Below the pieces are notes generated by a model. The model searched no databases. It was not told where the DNA came from and was given only the letters and a program-made list of their open reading frames with translations. Source: Lentisphaerae bacterium GWF2_45_14 (lineage in GTDB: Bacteria > Verrucomicrobiota > Lentisphaeria > Victivallales > GWF2-45-14). Taken from it: 32,271 nucleotides of DNA. A program made the position numbers and the translations under genes. Shown here piece after piece: positions 23,057-31,960 of the stretch; position 1 is the first letter of the stretch, and every line of letters begins with the position of its first letter. The stretch spans positions 1 to 32,271 of the forward strand of contig MHBG01000081.1 of the NCBI GenBank assembly GCA_001804785.1. Direction: 5' to 3'.

Positions 23057-23754
23057 AAGCTGCTCTTTATATGACATGTATAGCTTCGGGAATTCTGAGT
23101 TTTCTTATGATACATCTGCATTTTGCATATCAATCGCCGTCAGTCGGAAAAATCATATCGGCCACGCCCAAAAAGGAATTAAAAGAATTAAAAGCGCCTC
23201 AAATAAATCGCGGTTCCGACTTACCGAAACTTTCATCGTTGTGGCAAAAAAATCTCTTTGATCCTTCGAGGGGCGGACATGATGATGAAGGCAAAAAAGA
23301 TGAGCCGAATTCCAGAGAGCGATCCGAGCTGGAACTGGTCGGTATCTGCAAGTTCGGAAGCTATGCCGGAGCGATAATCTCAATTAAAAATGCATCACAG
23401 AAAGCAGCTCGTCAGCCGCTTAAACCCGGAGAGAAAAAACCGAACACTGCGGAAAAACCGACCAAAGCGAGAAAATATTATAAACAGGGCGAACGGGTCG
23501 GAAACGGATATTTATTGTCCAAAATAAATGACGACTCTGTTGTGCTTTCGCGCGACAATGAAGAGGTGGTACTCAAGATGGAATATGCGGACACGCACAG
23601 CATAAAAAGAATAGCTAAGACGGAAGAATCGAAAAACGAAAAAATGCCGGAAACACCTGGTGATAAAGATAAAAAGAGGAAGCTTCCCGGCCCTCCGCTT
23701 CCGCCGCCAATGAAAACAGCCCAAATTCAAAGAGACAACGGAAAGGTTTTATAA
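23053..23754 (+). CDS. gspC: GspC-like protein linking the platform to the secretin
   Basis: This 233-aa protein overlaps the previous gene by four bases. It has one N-terminal membrane helix (about 5-22). A homology-region-like domain follows (about 60-180): LWQKNLFDP, LELVGICKFG, AGAIISI, then YYKQGERVGNGYLLSKINDD and VVLSRDNEEVVLKM. This pattern (NLF, then L-x-G, then GxxVxxGYxLxxIxxDxVVL) is the GspC/PilP-type HR fold that binds the secretin N0 domain. A Lys/Glu-rich, then Pro-rich C-terminus (KLPGPPLPPPMK) replaces any PDZ domain. It ends directly against the gspD start. GspC usually leads the operon; here it is fourth. Confidence 0.65.
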   Translation: MKAALYMTCIASGILSFLMIHLHFAYQSPSVGKIISATPKKELKELKAPQINRGSDLPKLSSLWQKNLFDPSRGGHDDEGKKDEPNSRERSELELVGICKFGSYAGAIISIKNASQKAARQPLKPGEKKPNTAEKPTKARKYYKQGERVGNGYLLSKINDDSVVLSRDNEEVVLKMEYADTHSIKRIAKTEESKNEKMPETPGDKDKKRKLPGPPLPPPMKTAQIQRDNGKVL

Positions 23755-26088
23755 ATGAAATTTCTGAAAATGTTGCCGCAATATTTTGCAGTTGGAATAC
23801 TGTTGCTGCTTTTCGCGTGTCAGTGGGATGAGGAAGAGAAAAAGCCCGAACCGCCGCCCCCCGAGAAAAAGAAAAGTTCCCTTTTTGATGAGCCTGAGAA
23901 CAAAAAGGAAAGCGATTCACAGGAAAACAGCGCAGATATAAAGTCGGATACGGTTAAAGCGCTTCATAATGTACCTGATAAAACGGCCAAGCCGTCATTT
24001 GACAATCTTGCCAATGCCCAAAAGGAAATAAAACCTGAAGATATTGCACCATTTTATGAGAAATATCTGAAAGGAGAGGATGCCGACAAGTCGGAAGATA
24101 TAGTCCTTTCCTTTGACGCCACAGAGATAGCGGAAGCGGTTCCGGCATTTGCGCAGTTTCTCGGCTTCAATTACCTGCTCGATCCGAAGGTCAAGGGTAC
24201 GGTCACGATGACGCTTAACGCAAAGATGACGAAGCGCGAAGTATGGGAAGTTTTCGAGCAGATACTCTGGCTTTCGGGGGCATATTGTTCACCCGACGGT
24301 GAGGTGTTACACATCCTTCCGTTCAAAAATATGCCGCAGGAACGGAAGATGCTTATAAAGCATTCGCCTCTGGCAAATGTTGAAGTCTCGATAATCAATG
24401 TGCAAAACACTTCAGTGAAAGACCTTATTGAAAAAATCAAGCCGTTTCTGACCGAAGGCGCATCAGCTATAGATATTCCGTATCAGAACGCCATAATGCT
24501 TGTCGAAGCTCCTTCAAATATGCCTAAACTCAAAGTTCTCATAGAAATGCTGGACAAGAAAAACAAAGCCAACTGGCCGCAGGCAATCATACGCTGCGAG
24601 AACGTCTCAGCAACAAGAATAAGAAACGAACTTGCGGAAATAATGCCGGTGCTTGGTTTTCCTGTTTCGCTTGATGGTGAAGATCCGTCCGCAATCAATC
24701 TGATAAGCCTTGACAGGCTTCAGGTGCTGGTCGCTTCGGCGGCAAACGCAGAAGCGCTCAACGAGCTCAAAGAATGGGCAAAAGTCCTTGACCGTTCGGA
24801 TATCGGCGAACAGGAACGTGTTTTCATCTACAAGGTTGTAAATTCCAAAGCAGATGACCTCTGTCAGGCGATATCTGCCATCTTTAATGCCGATGCGTCA
24901 AGCTCTTCACCGACAACATCGTCCGCCTCATCTTCGCTGTCTTCTTCCAAGACAAAAAAGGCATCTGACACTAAGAGTTCTTCAAGTGATAAAAGCGGCT
25001 CGTCGTCCTCTCTCTCCAAGCTGCGTTCATCGTCCTCGTCCGCCTCTTCAAATTCTGAAAATGGACCTGCCAATATATTTGAAACCCCGGTAAAAATATT
25101 TACCGATACCACACAGAACAGACTCCTTGTCAGAACAACACCGCGTACCTACGCAATGATTAAAGCTATTCTTATCAATCTTGACACAATTCCGTCGCAG
25201 GTACTTCTCCAGATAATGATCGCTGAAGTTTCTCTTACAAACGATACTGAATTCGGACTTGAATTTTCAAATGAAAATCAGGGAACCGTAGGTTCCTCAG
25301 CTCTCAATAATCTCTACAAGACAAACTTTGAAAGCCTGAGTCCCGGCAGCGCTACCGATTACGGTTTCAGCTATTTACTTACGGACAAAAACAATCCTGA
25401 TTCACAGTTTGCGTATCTCAAAGCGCTCGCGGGAAAAGGAAAAATCAATGTTATTTCAAGTCCGCAGCTTCTGGCCACAAGCAACTCGGAAGCCAAGATA
25501 AGCGTTGGGGATCAGGTACCGATCGTTACTGCCGAAATAACCGATACAGCGTCGACAACTACCGACAATACTGCCCTGAGGCGTTCAATCGAGTACAAAG
25601 ATACCGGAATTATCCTCGAAATAAAGCCGCAGGTAACGAAAGGCGGACTCATCACATTCGAGCTTGAACAGACCGTTTCCGATGCCGTGGAAAACACTAC
25701 TTCCGGCATAGATTCGCCAATAATACAGGAAAGAGTCCTCAAAACTGTAATGTCGCTCCGCGATGGACGTACGTTGATACTCGGCGGGCTTATCAAGGAA
25801 AAACTGGAAGACATGCAAAGCACCATCCCGTTTTTTTCCGATATTCCACTCATCGGAAGAATGCTGGGCAACAATTCGATAAAGAAAAGCCGGACAGAAC
25901 TTCTTATTCTCATCACAGGCAGAATAATTACGGAAGATACTAAACTTGAAGAACTTATCAGGCGCTACAAGCAGTCAATCAAGTCAATTGAAGAAATGAA
26001 AGATCTTGAAGCGGCTGATTACGACAAAAAGGACAGCAAGTTTGCCGAACCCAAAGATACTGCGGAAAGGCTTCTTAACCTGAAGTAA
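23755..26088 (+). CDS. gspD: Type II secretion outer-membrane secretin (lipoprotein)
   Basis: This 777-aa protein has a lipoprotein signal ending LLLLFAC (C22), unusual for GspD of many proteobacteria, which use a pilotin. A low-complexity Lys/Glu/Pro linker (25-105) follows. The N0 domain (about 115-190, LSFDATEIAEAVPAFAQFLG) and N1-N3 domains (about 195-490) come next. The N3 region carries a roughly 60-residue Ser-rich insertion (about 379-438). The secretin domain (about 490-735) has the classic VLLQIMIAEVSL, INVISSPQLLATSNSEAKI, VGDQVPIV, LRDGRTLILGGLI and IPFFSDIPLIGRMLG signatures. A charged C-terminal tail follows. It forms the outer-membrane channel of the T2SS. Start and stop abut the neighbouring gsp genes. 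Confidence 0.95.
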   Translation: MKFLKMLPQYFAVGILLLLFACQWDEEEKKPEPPPPEKKKSSLFDEPENKKESDSQENSADIKSDTVKALHNVPDKTAKPSFDNLANAQKEIKPEDIAPFYEKYLKGEDADKSEDIVLSFDATEIAEAVPAFAQFLGFNYLLDPKVKGTVTMTLNAKMTKREVWEVFEQILWLSGAYCSPDGEVLHILPFKNMPQERKMLIKHSPLANVEVSIINVQNTSVKDLIEKIKPFLTEGASAIDIPYQNAIMLVEAPSNMPKLKVLIEMLDKKNKANWPQAIIRCENVSATRIRNELAEIMPVLGFPVSLDGEDPSAINLISLDRLQVLVASAANAEALNELKEWAKVLDRSDIGEQERVFIYKVVNSKADDLCQAISAIFNADASSSSPTTSSASSSLSSSKTKKASDTKSSSSDKSGSSSSLSKLRSSSSSASSNSENGPANIFETPVKIFTDTTQNRLLVRTTPRTYAMIKAILINLDTIPSQVLLQIMIAEVSLTNDTEFGLEFSNENQGTVGSSALNNLYKTNFESLSPGSATDYGFSYLLTDKNNPDSQFAYLKALAGKGKINVISSPQLLATSNSEAKISVGDQVPIVTAEITDTASTTTDNTALRRSIEYKDTGIILEIKPQVTKGGLITFELEQTVSDAVENTTSGIDSPIIQERVLKTVMSLRDGRTLILGGLIKEKLEDMQSTIPFFSDIPLIGRMLGNNSIKKSRTELLILITGRIITEDTKLEELIRRYKQSIKSIEEMKDLEAADYDKKDSKFAEPKDTAERLLNLK

Positions 26089-26093
26089 ATATT

Positions 26094-27704
26094 ATGAACT
26101 GTTCGACATTCGAAAATATAAACAAAAAACTTACTGCGCTTTATCCTGATTATGTAAATTCTTCAGGGCACGGCAGCCGCGAGTTAGACTGGGAGCTCTG
26201 CTCAAAAGGGGTCGTTACAGAACAAGACCTTGTTCGTATATATTCGGAATCCACAGGATTTAATATAACTGACGACGATGAACTTGAAAATGTCGAACGT
26301 TATCCAGGAATCTCAATAGACTATCTTAACGGCAAATGTTGCCTTCCCATAAAATGGGATGATAATTCAATGCATATCCTGCTCTGCGATCCTTATGATA
26401 CGGACAATATAATTTACATGTTCAAGAAACTTTTTGGCAAAGACACGGTTTTTTCATTTGCCCGTAGAAGCTTTCTCGAACGGAAAATAAATATGATCTA
26501 TTCGAGCGAATCTGCACAGGAAGACGAAACATCCCTGAGTATAGGTTCTCTTGGCGCTATTGAAAGTGAAGAGACCTTGAGAAGCCTTGCAAGCGAGGCT
26601 AAAATAGTTCGTCTTGTAAATGATATTTTTACGCGTGCCGTCGAAATGGGGGCAAGCGATATACATATAGAGCCGGAAGAGGAAAGGCTTGTCATACGGC
26701 TCCGCGTCGATGGCATACTCCATGAAATTTCGACTATGCCGCTCTCACAATATCCTGCTGTGGCATCCAGAATCAAACTTGTAGGCGGACTAAATATCGC
26801 GGAAAACCGCCGCCCCCAAGATGGACGTACCAATCTAAGAATCGGCAAAAGTGAAATGGACGTCAGGATAAGTACCATTCCGATAATGTCAGGCGAAAGC
26901 ATCGTCATGCGAATTCTGCGAAAAGACTCTATGGAATTTAATCTTCAGAATACCGGAATGGGCGATGTTATGAGGGGAAAATTCGAAAAGCTGATCTCCA
27001 TCCCCCACGGAATAATTCTCGTAGTAGGCCCTACCGGAAGTGGAAAAACCACAACACTCTATAGCATAATGACTACGCTCAATACTCCTGAAAAAAAGAT
27101 CATTACTATCGAAGATCCTGTCGAATATCGCATTGAACGACTTTCACAGATGCAGGTCAATCCCCGCATCGGACTCGATTTTGCCAACGGCCTGAGACAT
27201 ATAGTGCGCCAGGACCCGGACGTTATACTCGTTGGAGAAATCCGCGATAGAGAAACCGCAGATATTGCTATCAATGCGGCACTTACAGGGCATCTTGTTC
27301 TAAGCACACTTCACACGAACGATGCCGCCGGCGCAATAAGCCGTCTTCTCGATATGGGGGTTGAAGGATTCCTTATTTCTTCCGCTCTTTACGGAGTACT
27401 GTCTCAGCGGCTTGTCAGGAAAATTTGCCCGAAATGCAATGGTTCCGGTGTCGACTACAATTATACCGGGAATAAATGCAAAACATGTTCAGCCACAGGC
27501 TTCAGGGGAAGAACTGGCATATTCGAGCTGATGGTAATAAACGATGAGCTGAGAGCTGCGATTACAAAGGCATCGGACAGTTCGACAATTTCCGAAATTG
27601 CCAGAAAGAATGGAATGAGAAACATTATCGAAGACGGGATGGACAAAGTCGCCGCCGGAATTACGACCGAGTCTGAAATCAATCGTGCGTCGTCAAATCT
27701 GTAA
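26094..27704 (+). CDS. gspE: Type II secretion ATPase GspE
   Basis: This 536-aa protein is a normal length for GspE/PilB. It has an N-terminal MshEN-like domain (about 1-140), then the ATPase core: DIHIEPEEERLVIRLRVDG, Walker A GPTGSGKT (312-319), Asp box ITIEDPVEY, Walker B DPDVILVGEIRD, and His box TGHLVLSTLHTNDA. A four-cysteine zinc motif is present (CPKC 445-448 and CKTC 462-465), as in GspE. It is a cytoplasmic hexamer that powers pseudopilus assembly and is expected to dock on the GspL-like protein. It begins 5 bases after gspD. No key residue is missing. Confidence 0.95.
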   Translation: MNCSTFENINKKLTALYPDYVNSSGHGSRELDWELCSKGVVTEQDLVRIYSESTGFNITDDDELENVERYPGISIDYLNGKCCLPIKWDDNSMHILLCDPYDTDNIIYMFKKLFGKDTVFSFARRSFLERKINMIYSSESAQEDETSLSIGSLGAIESEETLRSLASEAKIVRLVNDIFTRAVEMGASDIHIEPEEERLVIRLRVDGILHEISTMPLSQYPAVASRIKLVGGLNIAENRRPQDGRTNLRIGKSEMDVRISTIPIMSGESIVMRILRKDSMEFNLQNTGMGDVMRGKFEKLISIPHGIILVVGPTGSGKTTTLYSIMTTLNTPEKKIITIEDPVEYRIERLSQMQVNPRIGLDFANGLRHIVRQDPDVILVGEIRDRETADIAINAALTGHLVLSTLHTNDAAGAISRLLDMGVEGFLISSALYGVLSQRLVRKICPKCNGSGVDYNYTGNKCKTCSATGFRGRTGIFELMVINDELRAAITKASDSSTISEIARKNGMRNIIEDGMDKVAAGITTESEINRASSNL

Positions 27705-27715
27705 AGGAACTGGAT

Positions 27716-28915
27716 ATGCCGCTTTTCAAATATAAGGTTTCATCTCCTGACGGACGCAGTTCCGAGATTCTCATAGAAGGCGATTCCCAGAGCGATTCCC
27801 TTAATCGGCTTCGCAGCCGTAATCTTATTCCGCTTGAGTTTAGGGGAGAAGCCAATTCCGCCAGTACCGCAGCTTCTTTTTCTCTTTTCAAACGAGATAT
27901 CGATGTATATGCCTTTACCAATAGCTTAGTGCCTCTCCTTAAGGCACATATCCAGCTTGAAAAAGCTCTCGGAATCATTGCGGAAGGACAGGAAAAAGAG
28001 TCCACGGCAAATATTATCGGCGAACTGCGGCGCGGACTCCATGAAGGTAAAAAGTTTTCAGCCCTCATTCGGGATCAGGGAAACCGTTTTCCTCCAATTT
28101 ACAGCAATCTTGTAGAGGCAGGAGAAGAGACCGGCTCCATGGTCGAGGTAATGTCGGAACTCCAGCGCTTCCTTAACGAACGAAAGGAGATGCGCGACTT
28201 CCTTGTTACGAGTTCCATATATCCGGCGGTTATTCTTTCCGTAAGTTCGACGGTCGTCGTCCTGCTTTTCACGGTTTTTCTGCCGCGCTTCTCTAAAATA
28301 TTTCTCGAAATGGGACGGGAGCTGCCTCTGCCGACAAAGATCATGTTGTCATTCAGTTCTTTTATTTCAACTTTCTGGTGGATAATCCCTATCCTGATAA
28401 TCGCAGCTGTTGTTTTCTTTTCACGAGTCAGAAAAGGTGGTTCCGAAAAAGATATCTGGGACAAAATAACCATCAGGCTTCCCGTTTTCGGAAAGATAAT
28501 CCACTCCATGGAAATATCACGTTTTATAAGGACACTGGCCGTGCTTATAAGCAATCACGTACATCTTTTGACCGCTGTAAGAATAGCGTCAAGAATAATC
28601 GGAAACAGAACAATCTCAGAATCACTTGCCGCGATAACGCACGAACTGAAAGGGGGTTCAAAACTGTCTGCGACTCTTCAGAAAAGCAACTTTATTCCGA
28701 AGATCGTGGTGCAGATGCTCAGAGTAGGCGAAGAATCAGGCACGATGGGAGATATGCTCAATCAATCAGCGGATAGCCTAGAAGAGCAGCTCCGAACAAA
28801 GATCAAGAGACTTCTGGCTTTATTTGAACCTGCCCTTATCCTTATTCTTTCGCTTGTCGTTCTGGCGGTGGTATTGTCCATATTCCTTGCAATTGTAGAA
28901 ATGAATGAAATATAA
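27716..28915 (+). CDS. gspF: Type II secretion inner-membrane platform protein GspF
   Basis: This 399-aa protein is a typical length and has an SD (AAGGA) 7 bases before the ATG. It opens MPLFKYKVSSPDGR as GspF/PilC proteins do, then carries two T2SSF domains (about 65-190 and 270-390). Their conserved signatures are FTNSLVPLLKAHIQLEKAL, NLVEAGEETGSMVEVM, and in the second copy VVQMLRVGEESGTMGDML. Three membrane helices are visible (about 165-190, 215-240, 365-392). It is the polytopic centre of the assembly platform, lying between gspE and gspG in the canonical order. Confidence 0.93.
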   Translation: MPLFKYKVSSPDGRSSEILIEGDSQSDSLNRLRSRNLIPLEFRGEANSASTAASFSLFKRDIDVYAFTNSLVPLLKAHIQLEKALGIIAEGQEKESTANIIGELRRGLHEGKKFSALIRDQGNRFPPIYSNLVEAGEETGSMVEVMSELQRFLNERKEMRDFLVTSSIYPAVILSVSSTVVVLLFTVFLPRFSKIFLEMGRELPLPTKIMLSFSSFISTFWWIIPILIIAAVVFFSRVRKGGSEKDIWDKITIRLPVFGKIIHSMEISRFIRTLAVLISNHVHLLTAVRIASRIIGNRTISESLAAITHELKGGSKLSATLQKSNFIPKIVVQMLRVGEESGTMGDMLNQSADSLEEQLRTKIKRLLALFEPALILILSLVVLAVVLSIFLAIVEMNEI

Positions 28916-28930
28916 AACAGGAGAAAAATA

Positions 28931-29374
28931 ATGAAAAAGGAAAGTCGTATCAAACTTATAATTAGGTTTTTCAACCTTATGGAAATGGTAATCGTTATAG
29001 CCATAATAGCACTTCTTGCTACGATTGTAACACCAGTCTATTTCAAGAAATTATCCAAAGCTAAAATGAGTACAGCAAAGACTCAGATACAGCTTCTCGA
29101 TGCGGCAGTGCTTGATTTCAGAATCGATACCGGAAAACTCCCCTCGTCTCTGGATGATCTTTCCCGCAATACTTCCGGCGATAAAAAATGGGACGGGCCT
29201 TATCTTAAAGGAGCAGTTCCGAAAGATCCTTGGGGTAACGATTACGTATATGTCATTCCGGGGACTCACGGGGAATTCGATATAATTTCCTACGGCAGCG
29301 ACAATCAGCCTGGCGGCGATTCCGAGTCGGCAGACATCGGTAACTGGAACGAATCATCTGATAAAAATGGTTGA
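28931..29374 (+). CDS. gspG: Major pseudopilin GspG
   Basis: This 147-aa protein has a strong SD (AGGAG) before the ATG. The leader MKKESRIKLIIRF is followed by mature FNLMEMVIVIAIIALLATIV with Glu5 in place, but position -1 is Phe rather than Gly. The globular end carries the GspG signature DPWGNDYVYVIPGTHGEFDI and SYGSDNQPGGDSESADIGNW, including the aspartates that bind calcium in this family. It forms the main shaft of the pseudopilus. Its end overlaps gspH by 8 bases. Confidence 0.92.
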   Translation: MKKESRIKLIIRFFNLMEMVIVIAIIALLATIVTPVYFKKLSKAKMSTAKTQIQLLDAAVLDFRIDTGKLPSSLDDLSRNTSGDKKWDGPYLKGAVPKDPWGNDYVYVIPGTHGEFDIISYGSDNQPGGDSESADIGNWNESSDKNG

Positions 29375-29843
29375 GACTCCCCAAAAGTTATGCCCAACAA
29401 AGGCGTTTACGCTTACTGAGCTCATTGCAGTAATTGCAATTATGCTGCTCCTAGCTGGGGTTGTCATTGGACGGACGGGGAAAGTTCCGTCCTTTATTTC
29501 CTTTGAAAATGCGATAGGTCGCATCCGTGGAATTTTTTCTGAGGCTTCGCGGATTTCATCGATTCAGGGCAAGGACGTGAAAATCCTTTTCGACAATGAA
29601 AACAAATCGTTCAGAATAGGAAATATTTCCAATGTGCTAGAGTCCCAGAAAAATTTCACTTCTTTTACTATTCCTGAAAATATCGAAATAGTTTTTGATG
29701 AAAAATCTGATGGGGGATTCATTTTTTATCCGGATGGAACTGCGTCTGGTCCTGCATTCAGGCTTTCCTGTAAAGGGCATGCGCGAATCATGGAAATCTC
29801 CCCATTGACAGGAATTCTATCCGCAAAAGAAGTTGAAGAATGA
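29367..29843 (+). CDS. gspH: Minor pseudopilin GspH-like
   Basis: This 158-aa protein has the type-III signal MVETPQKLCPTKA followed by FTLTELIAVIAIMLLLAGVV, with Glu5 present and Ala at -1. The body is a GspH/FimT-like beta domain (IGRIRGIFSEASRISSIQGKDVKILF is long-helix-like, followed by strands such as FIFYPDGTASGPAFRL, where the DGTASGP turn is typical of GspH/FimT). It is the second pseudopilin of the operon, where GspH normally lies. It overlaps both gspG and gspI. Confidence 0.8.
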   Translation: MVETPQKLCPTKAFTLTELIAVIAIMLLLAGVVIGRTGKVPSFISFENAIGRIRGIFSEASRISSIQGKDVKILFDNENKSFRIGNISNVLESQKNFTSFTIPENIEIVFDEKSDGGFIFYPDGTASGPAFRLSCKGHARIMEISPLTGILSAKEVEE

Positions 29844-30226
29844 AACATCTGTCCCAGATTTTTACTTTAATTGAAGTAGTCATCGCCATTGCCATTCTGG
29901 CCCTTGGTCTTGTCGCTGCACTTTCTTTATCATCTTCATCATCAAGACGTATCGAAAAATCATTCAATGCCTGGAGATCCCAGCACATGCTCGCTCAGGC
30001 GGCAGAATATTTTCTCCTTGAGGGCGCGGATAAACACATCCCTACCGAAATATTTCCGTACACCGGAGCCTCGGCATCATGTTTCCTTACTGACGCGGAA
30101 GAGGAGAGTAATACGGAGAAGCTCCAGGAAGACTGGTCGCTTAAAGCATTCAATATAAATATTTCTGAAAATGGGAAAATTATTTCTGAAATTTTGGTAA
30201 ATAAGATAATCAAAGAGGAGCGCTGA
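29840..30226 (+). CDS. gspI: Minor pseudopilin GspI-like
   Basis: This 128-aa protein overlaps gspH at ATGA. The prepilin signal is MKHLSQI then FTLIEVVIAIAILALGLVAA, which is the GspI pattern (long run of small aliphatics after LIEV), with Ile at -1 instead of Gly. A short alpha/beta body follows (about 45-128). In known systems GspI forms the tip complex with GspJ and GspK, the next two genes here. Confidence 0.82.
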   Translation: MKHLSQIFTLIEVVIAIAILALGLVAALSLSSSSSRRIEKSFNAWRSQHMLAQAAEYFLLEGADKHIPTEIFPYTGASASCFLTDAEEESNTEKLQEDWSLKAFNINISENGKIISEILVNKIIKEER

Positions 30227-30227
30227 A

Positions 30228-30905
30228 ATGCGTAAAATACTACGCCCTTTTACTCTCCTCGAAATGTTGTTGGCAACCGCTATCTTCTGCATGATCGTAT
30301 TGACTCTTACGTCAGGACTTATGATCATACGTAGAACATGGGAAAAAACCTCAAAGTACAGTAATCAAATTGAGCTGCTTGTAAAACTCGAGCGATTTTT
30401 TGACAGCGCATTCAGAAATGCAGTTCCTTTCACATGGAAAGATACGGAAAATAAAGACACTCAGATATTTACAGGGGAAAGAAATAGTATAATTTTTGCG
30501 TATTTTCACAGAACTACCGTTCCAGCACAGGGCGCGATACGCTTTGTTTCCATTTATCAGGACAACGATAAACTTGTTGCTTTATGGTCAAATACCCCTA
30601 TCCTCAGATGGGCCAAAGTGTCGGCGTCACAGGAAAATGCGGAGATACTTTGCAACAACGTAAAATCCGTATCGTTTTTATATGCGGACAAGGACGATGA
30701 CGAAATAATATGGACAGACGACTGGGATGAAGAAAATAACGAGAACATCCCTCTTGCCATCCAGATAAAAATAGAATGGACCGACGGCGTTTCCGAGCAG
30801 TGGCTGAGGCGAACAGCGGGCTCCGGAACTTTTGAATCCTTCCATGTGAGAAAGGAGAATACGCTTGAAAATAAACCGACAAGCAAAGTCAGTAAATTCC
30901 AATAA
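30228..30905 (+). CDS. gspJ: Minor pseudopilin GspJ-like
   Basis: This 225-aa protein starts one base after the gspI stop. The signal MRKILRP is followed by FTLLEMLLATAIFCMIVLTL, Glu5 present, Pro at -1. The later part has the GspJ layout: helix ending RRTWEKTSKYSNQIELLVKL, then strands with VKSVSFLYADKDDDEI and IPLAIQIKIEWTDG. The acidic DDDE loop might bind metal. Its 3' end overlaps the gspK start by 41 bases, indicating coupling. Confidence 0.82.
   Translation: MRKILRPFTLLEMLLATAIFCMIVLTLTSGLMIIRRTWEKTSKYSNQIELLVKLERFFDSAFRNAVPFTWKDTENKDTQIFTGERNSIIFAYFHRTTVPAQGAIRFVSIYQDNDKLVALWSNTPILRWAKVSASQENAEILCNNVKSVSFLYADKDDDEIIWTDDWDEENNENIPLAIQIKIEWTDGVSEQWLRRTAGSGTFESFHVRKENTLENKPTSKVSKFQ
30852..30857 (+). 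promoter_or_regulatory. Shine-Dalgarno that fixes a TTG start for gspK
   Basis: AAGGAG lies 7 bases before TTG at 30865, inside the end of gspJ. No ATG gives a complete pseudopilin N-terminus, since the transmembrane start at residues 17-36 has to be included. The TTG is therefore the supported start. Confidence 0.75.
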
Positions 30906-31872
30906 CGACGAAAGTGGTTCGGCACTCGTGATAACCTTATGTATCCTGGTGCTCGTCGCACTGCTTGCTGCATCGGCAGTAACGATGTCACAACTTAGCC
31001 TTATGAATTCCAGAACGCTCGCCGAAAGAACAACATCTTCTTATCTTGCGGAAAGTGCTCTTTCGAGCGTAATATGGGCTATAATGCAGGACCGTTCTAA
31101 GTTTACGAACCGCGCGCTAGGAGAGTTGAAATACGAAGAACTTGAAGAAGAACGTTTTATGGCAGACGGAACGATGCATCAGTTCGAGGACGAAAACTCC
31201 TCTGTTTCCTATTCGATCGCCGATGCTGTTTCCGGCATCGATGCAAGTGCGACATCGCTTCAAAATTCCCTTATGGCAACTTGTTTCGATGATAAAGAAA
31301 AGCAGCAGAAACTTATGGAGACAGTCGATCTTATCACTGATTATACGGATACTGATGATTTTGTACGTCTGAAAGGTATGGAAAAAGTCGACTATGAATC
31401 GGTCGGACTATCTCCTTTGCCAAGAAACGACAAACTCCAGTATCGCGAGGAACTTCTCCTTATCCCAGGGATTGAGGAGTTCGTGAATATTGATGAATAT
31501 GGACGCTTGAGTTTTTTCAATCTTGTCTCGCCCACTGGAATGCCAAAACTTCCCGCAACTCCCGGTCTTTTCGGTTCTTCGATTCAGACAATTGCCTCGC
31601 GCTGTAACTTCAAAAAAGACGATTCGGAAAAAGTCGCTGCCGCTCTTGATGCCTGGAAAAAGAATAAGACTCCTCTTACGGAATCTCTTGATCCCTCACT
31701 GCTTGGTGCGTTAAAATCCCGTTTTTCGATGAATGAGTCGGGATTCTACACAATCATAATCAAAGCGTCTTCAGCTCCCGGTCTCCCCGCGAGAACTCTC
31801 ATCGCCTCGCTCAAAATCGACTCCAAAATCCCCGAAAAAGGCCTCGCCTACCTAGAATACCTCCTCTACTGA
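30865..31872 (+). CDS. gspK: Pseudopilus tip protein GspK-like
   Basis: This 335-aa protein starts at TTG (strong SD at 30852-30857). The N-terminal segment DESG then SALVITLCILVLVALLAASA is the GspK pattern: no Glu5 and Gly at -1, unlike the other four pseudopilins here. The large globular domain includes LMETVDLITDYTDTDDFVRLKGMEKVDYESV and LLLIPGIEEF, matching the GspK saposin-like region that usually carries a D-D-D-x-x-x-x-x-G-x-E motif. It caps the pseudopilus. It is the last gene of the T2SS operon. Confidence 0.82.
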   Translation: MKINRQAKSVNSNNDESGSALVITLCILVLVALLAASAVTMSQLSLMNSRTLAERTTSSYLAESALSSVIWAIMQDRSKFTNRALGELKYEELEEERFMADGTMHQFEDENSSVSYSIADAVSGIDASATSLQNSLMATCFDDKEKQQKLMETVDLITDYTDTDDFVRLKGMEKVDYESVGLSPLPRNDKLQYREELLLIPGIEEFVNIDEYGRLSFFNLVSPTGMPKLPATPGLFGSSIQTIASRCNFKKDDSEKVAAALDAWKKNKTPLTESLDPSLLGALKSRFSMNESGFYTIIIKASSAPGLPARTLIASLKIDSKIPEKGLAYLEYLLY

Positions 31873-31960
31873 TTTGGAAAAGGCCGCACGTTTGCTTCCA
31901 GCGAATGCAAGAGCATTAGCCCAATTTTCGCACGCTAAAAATTGACATGTTGATAATTAA

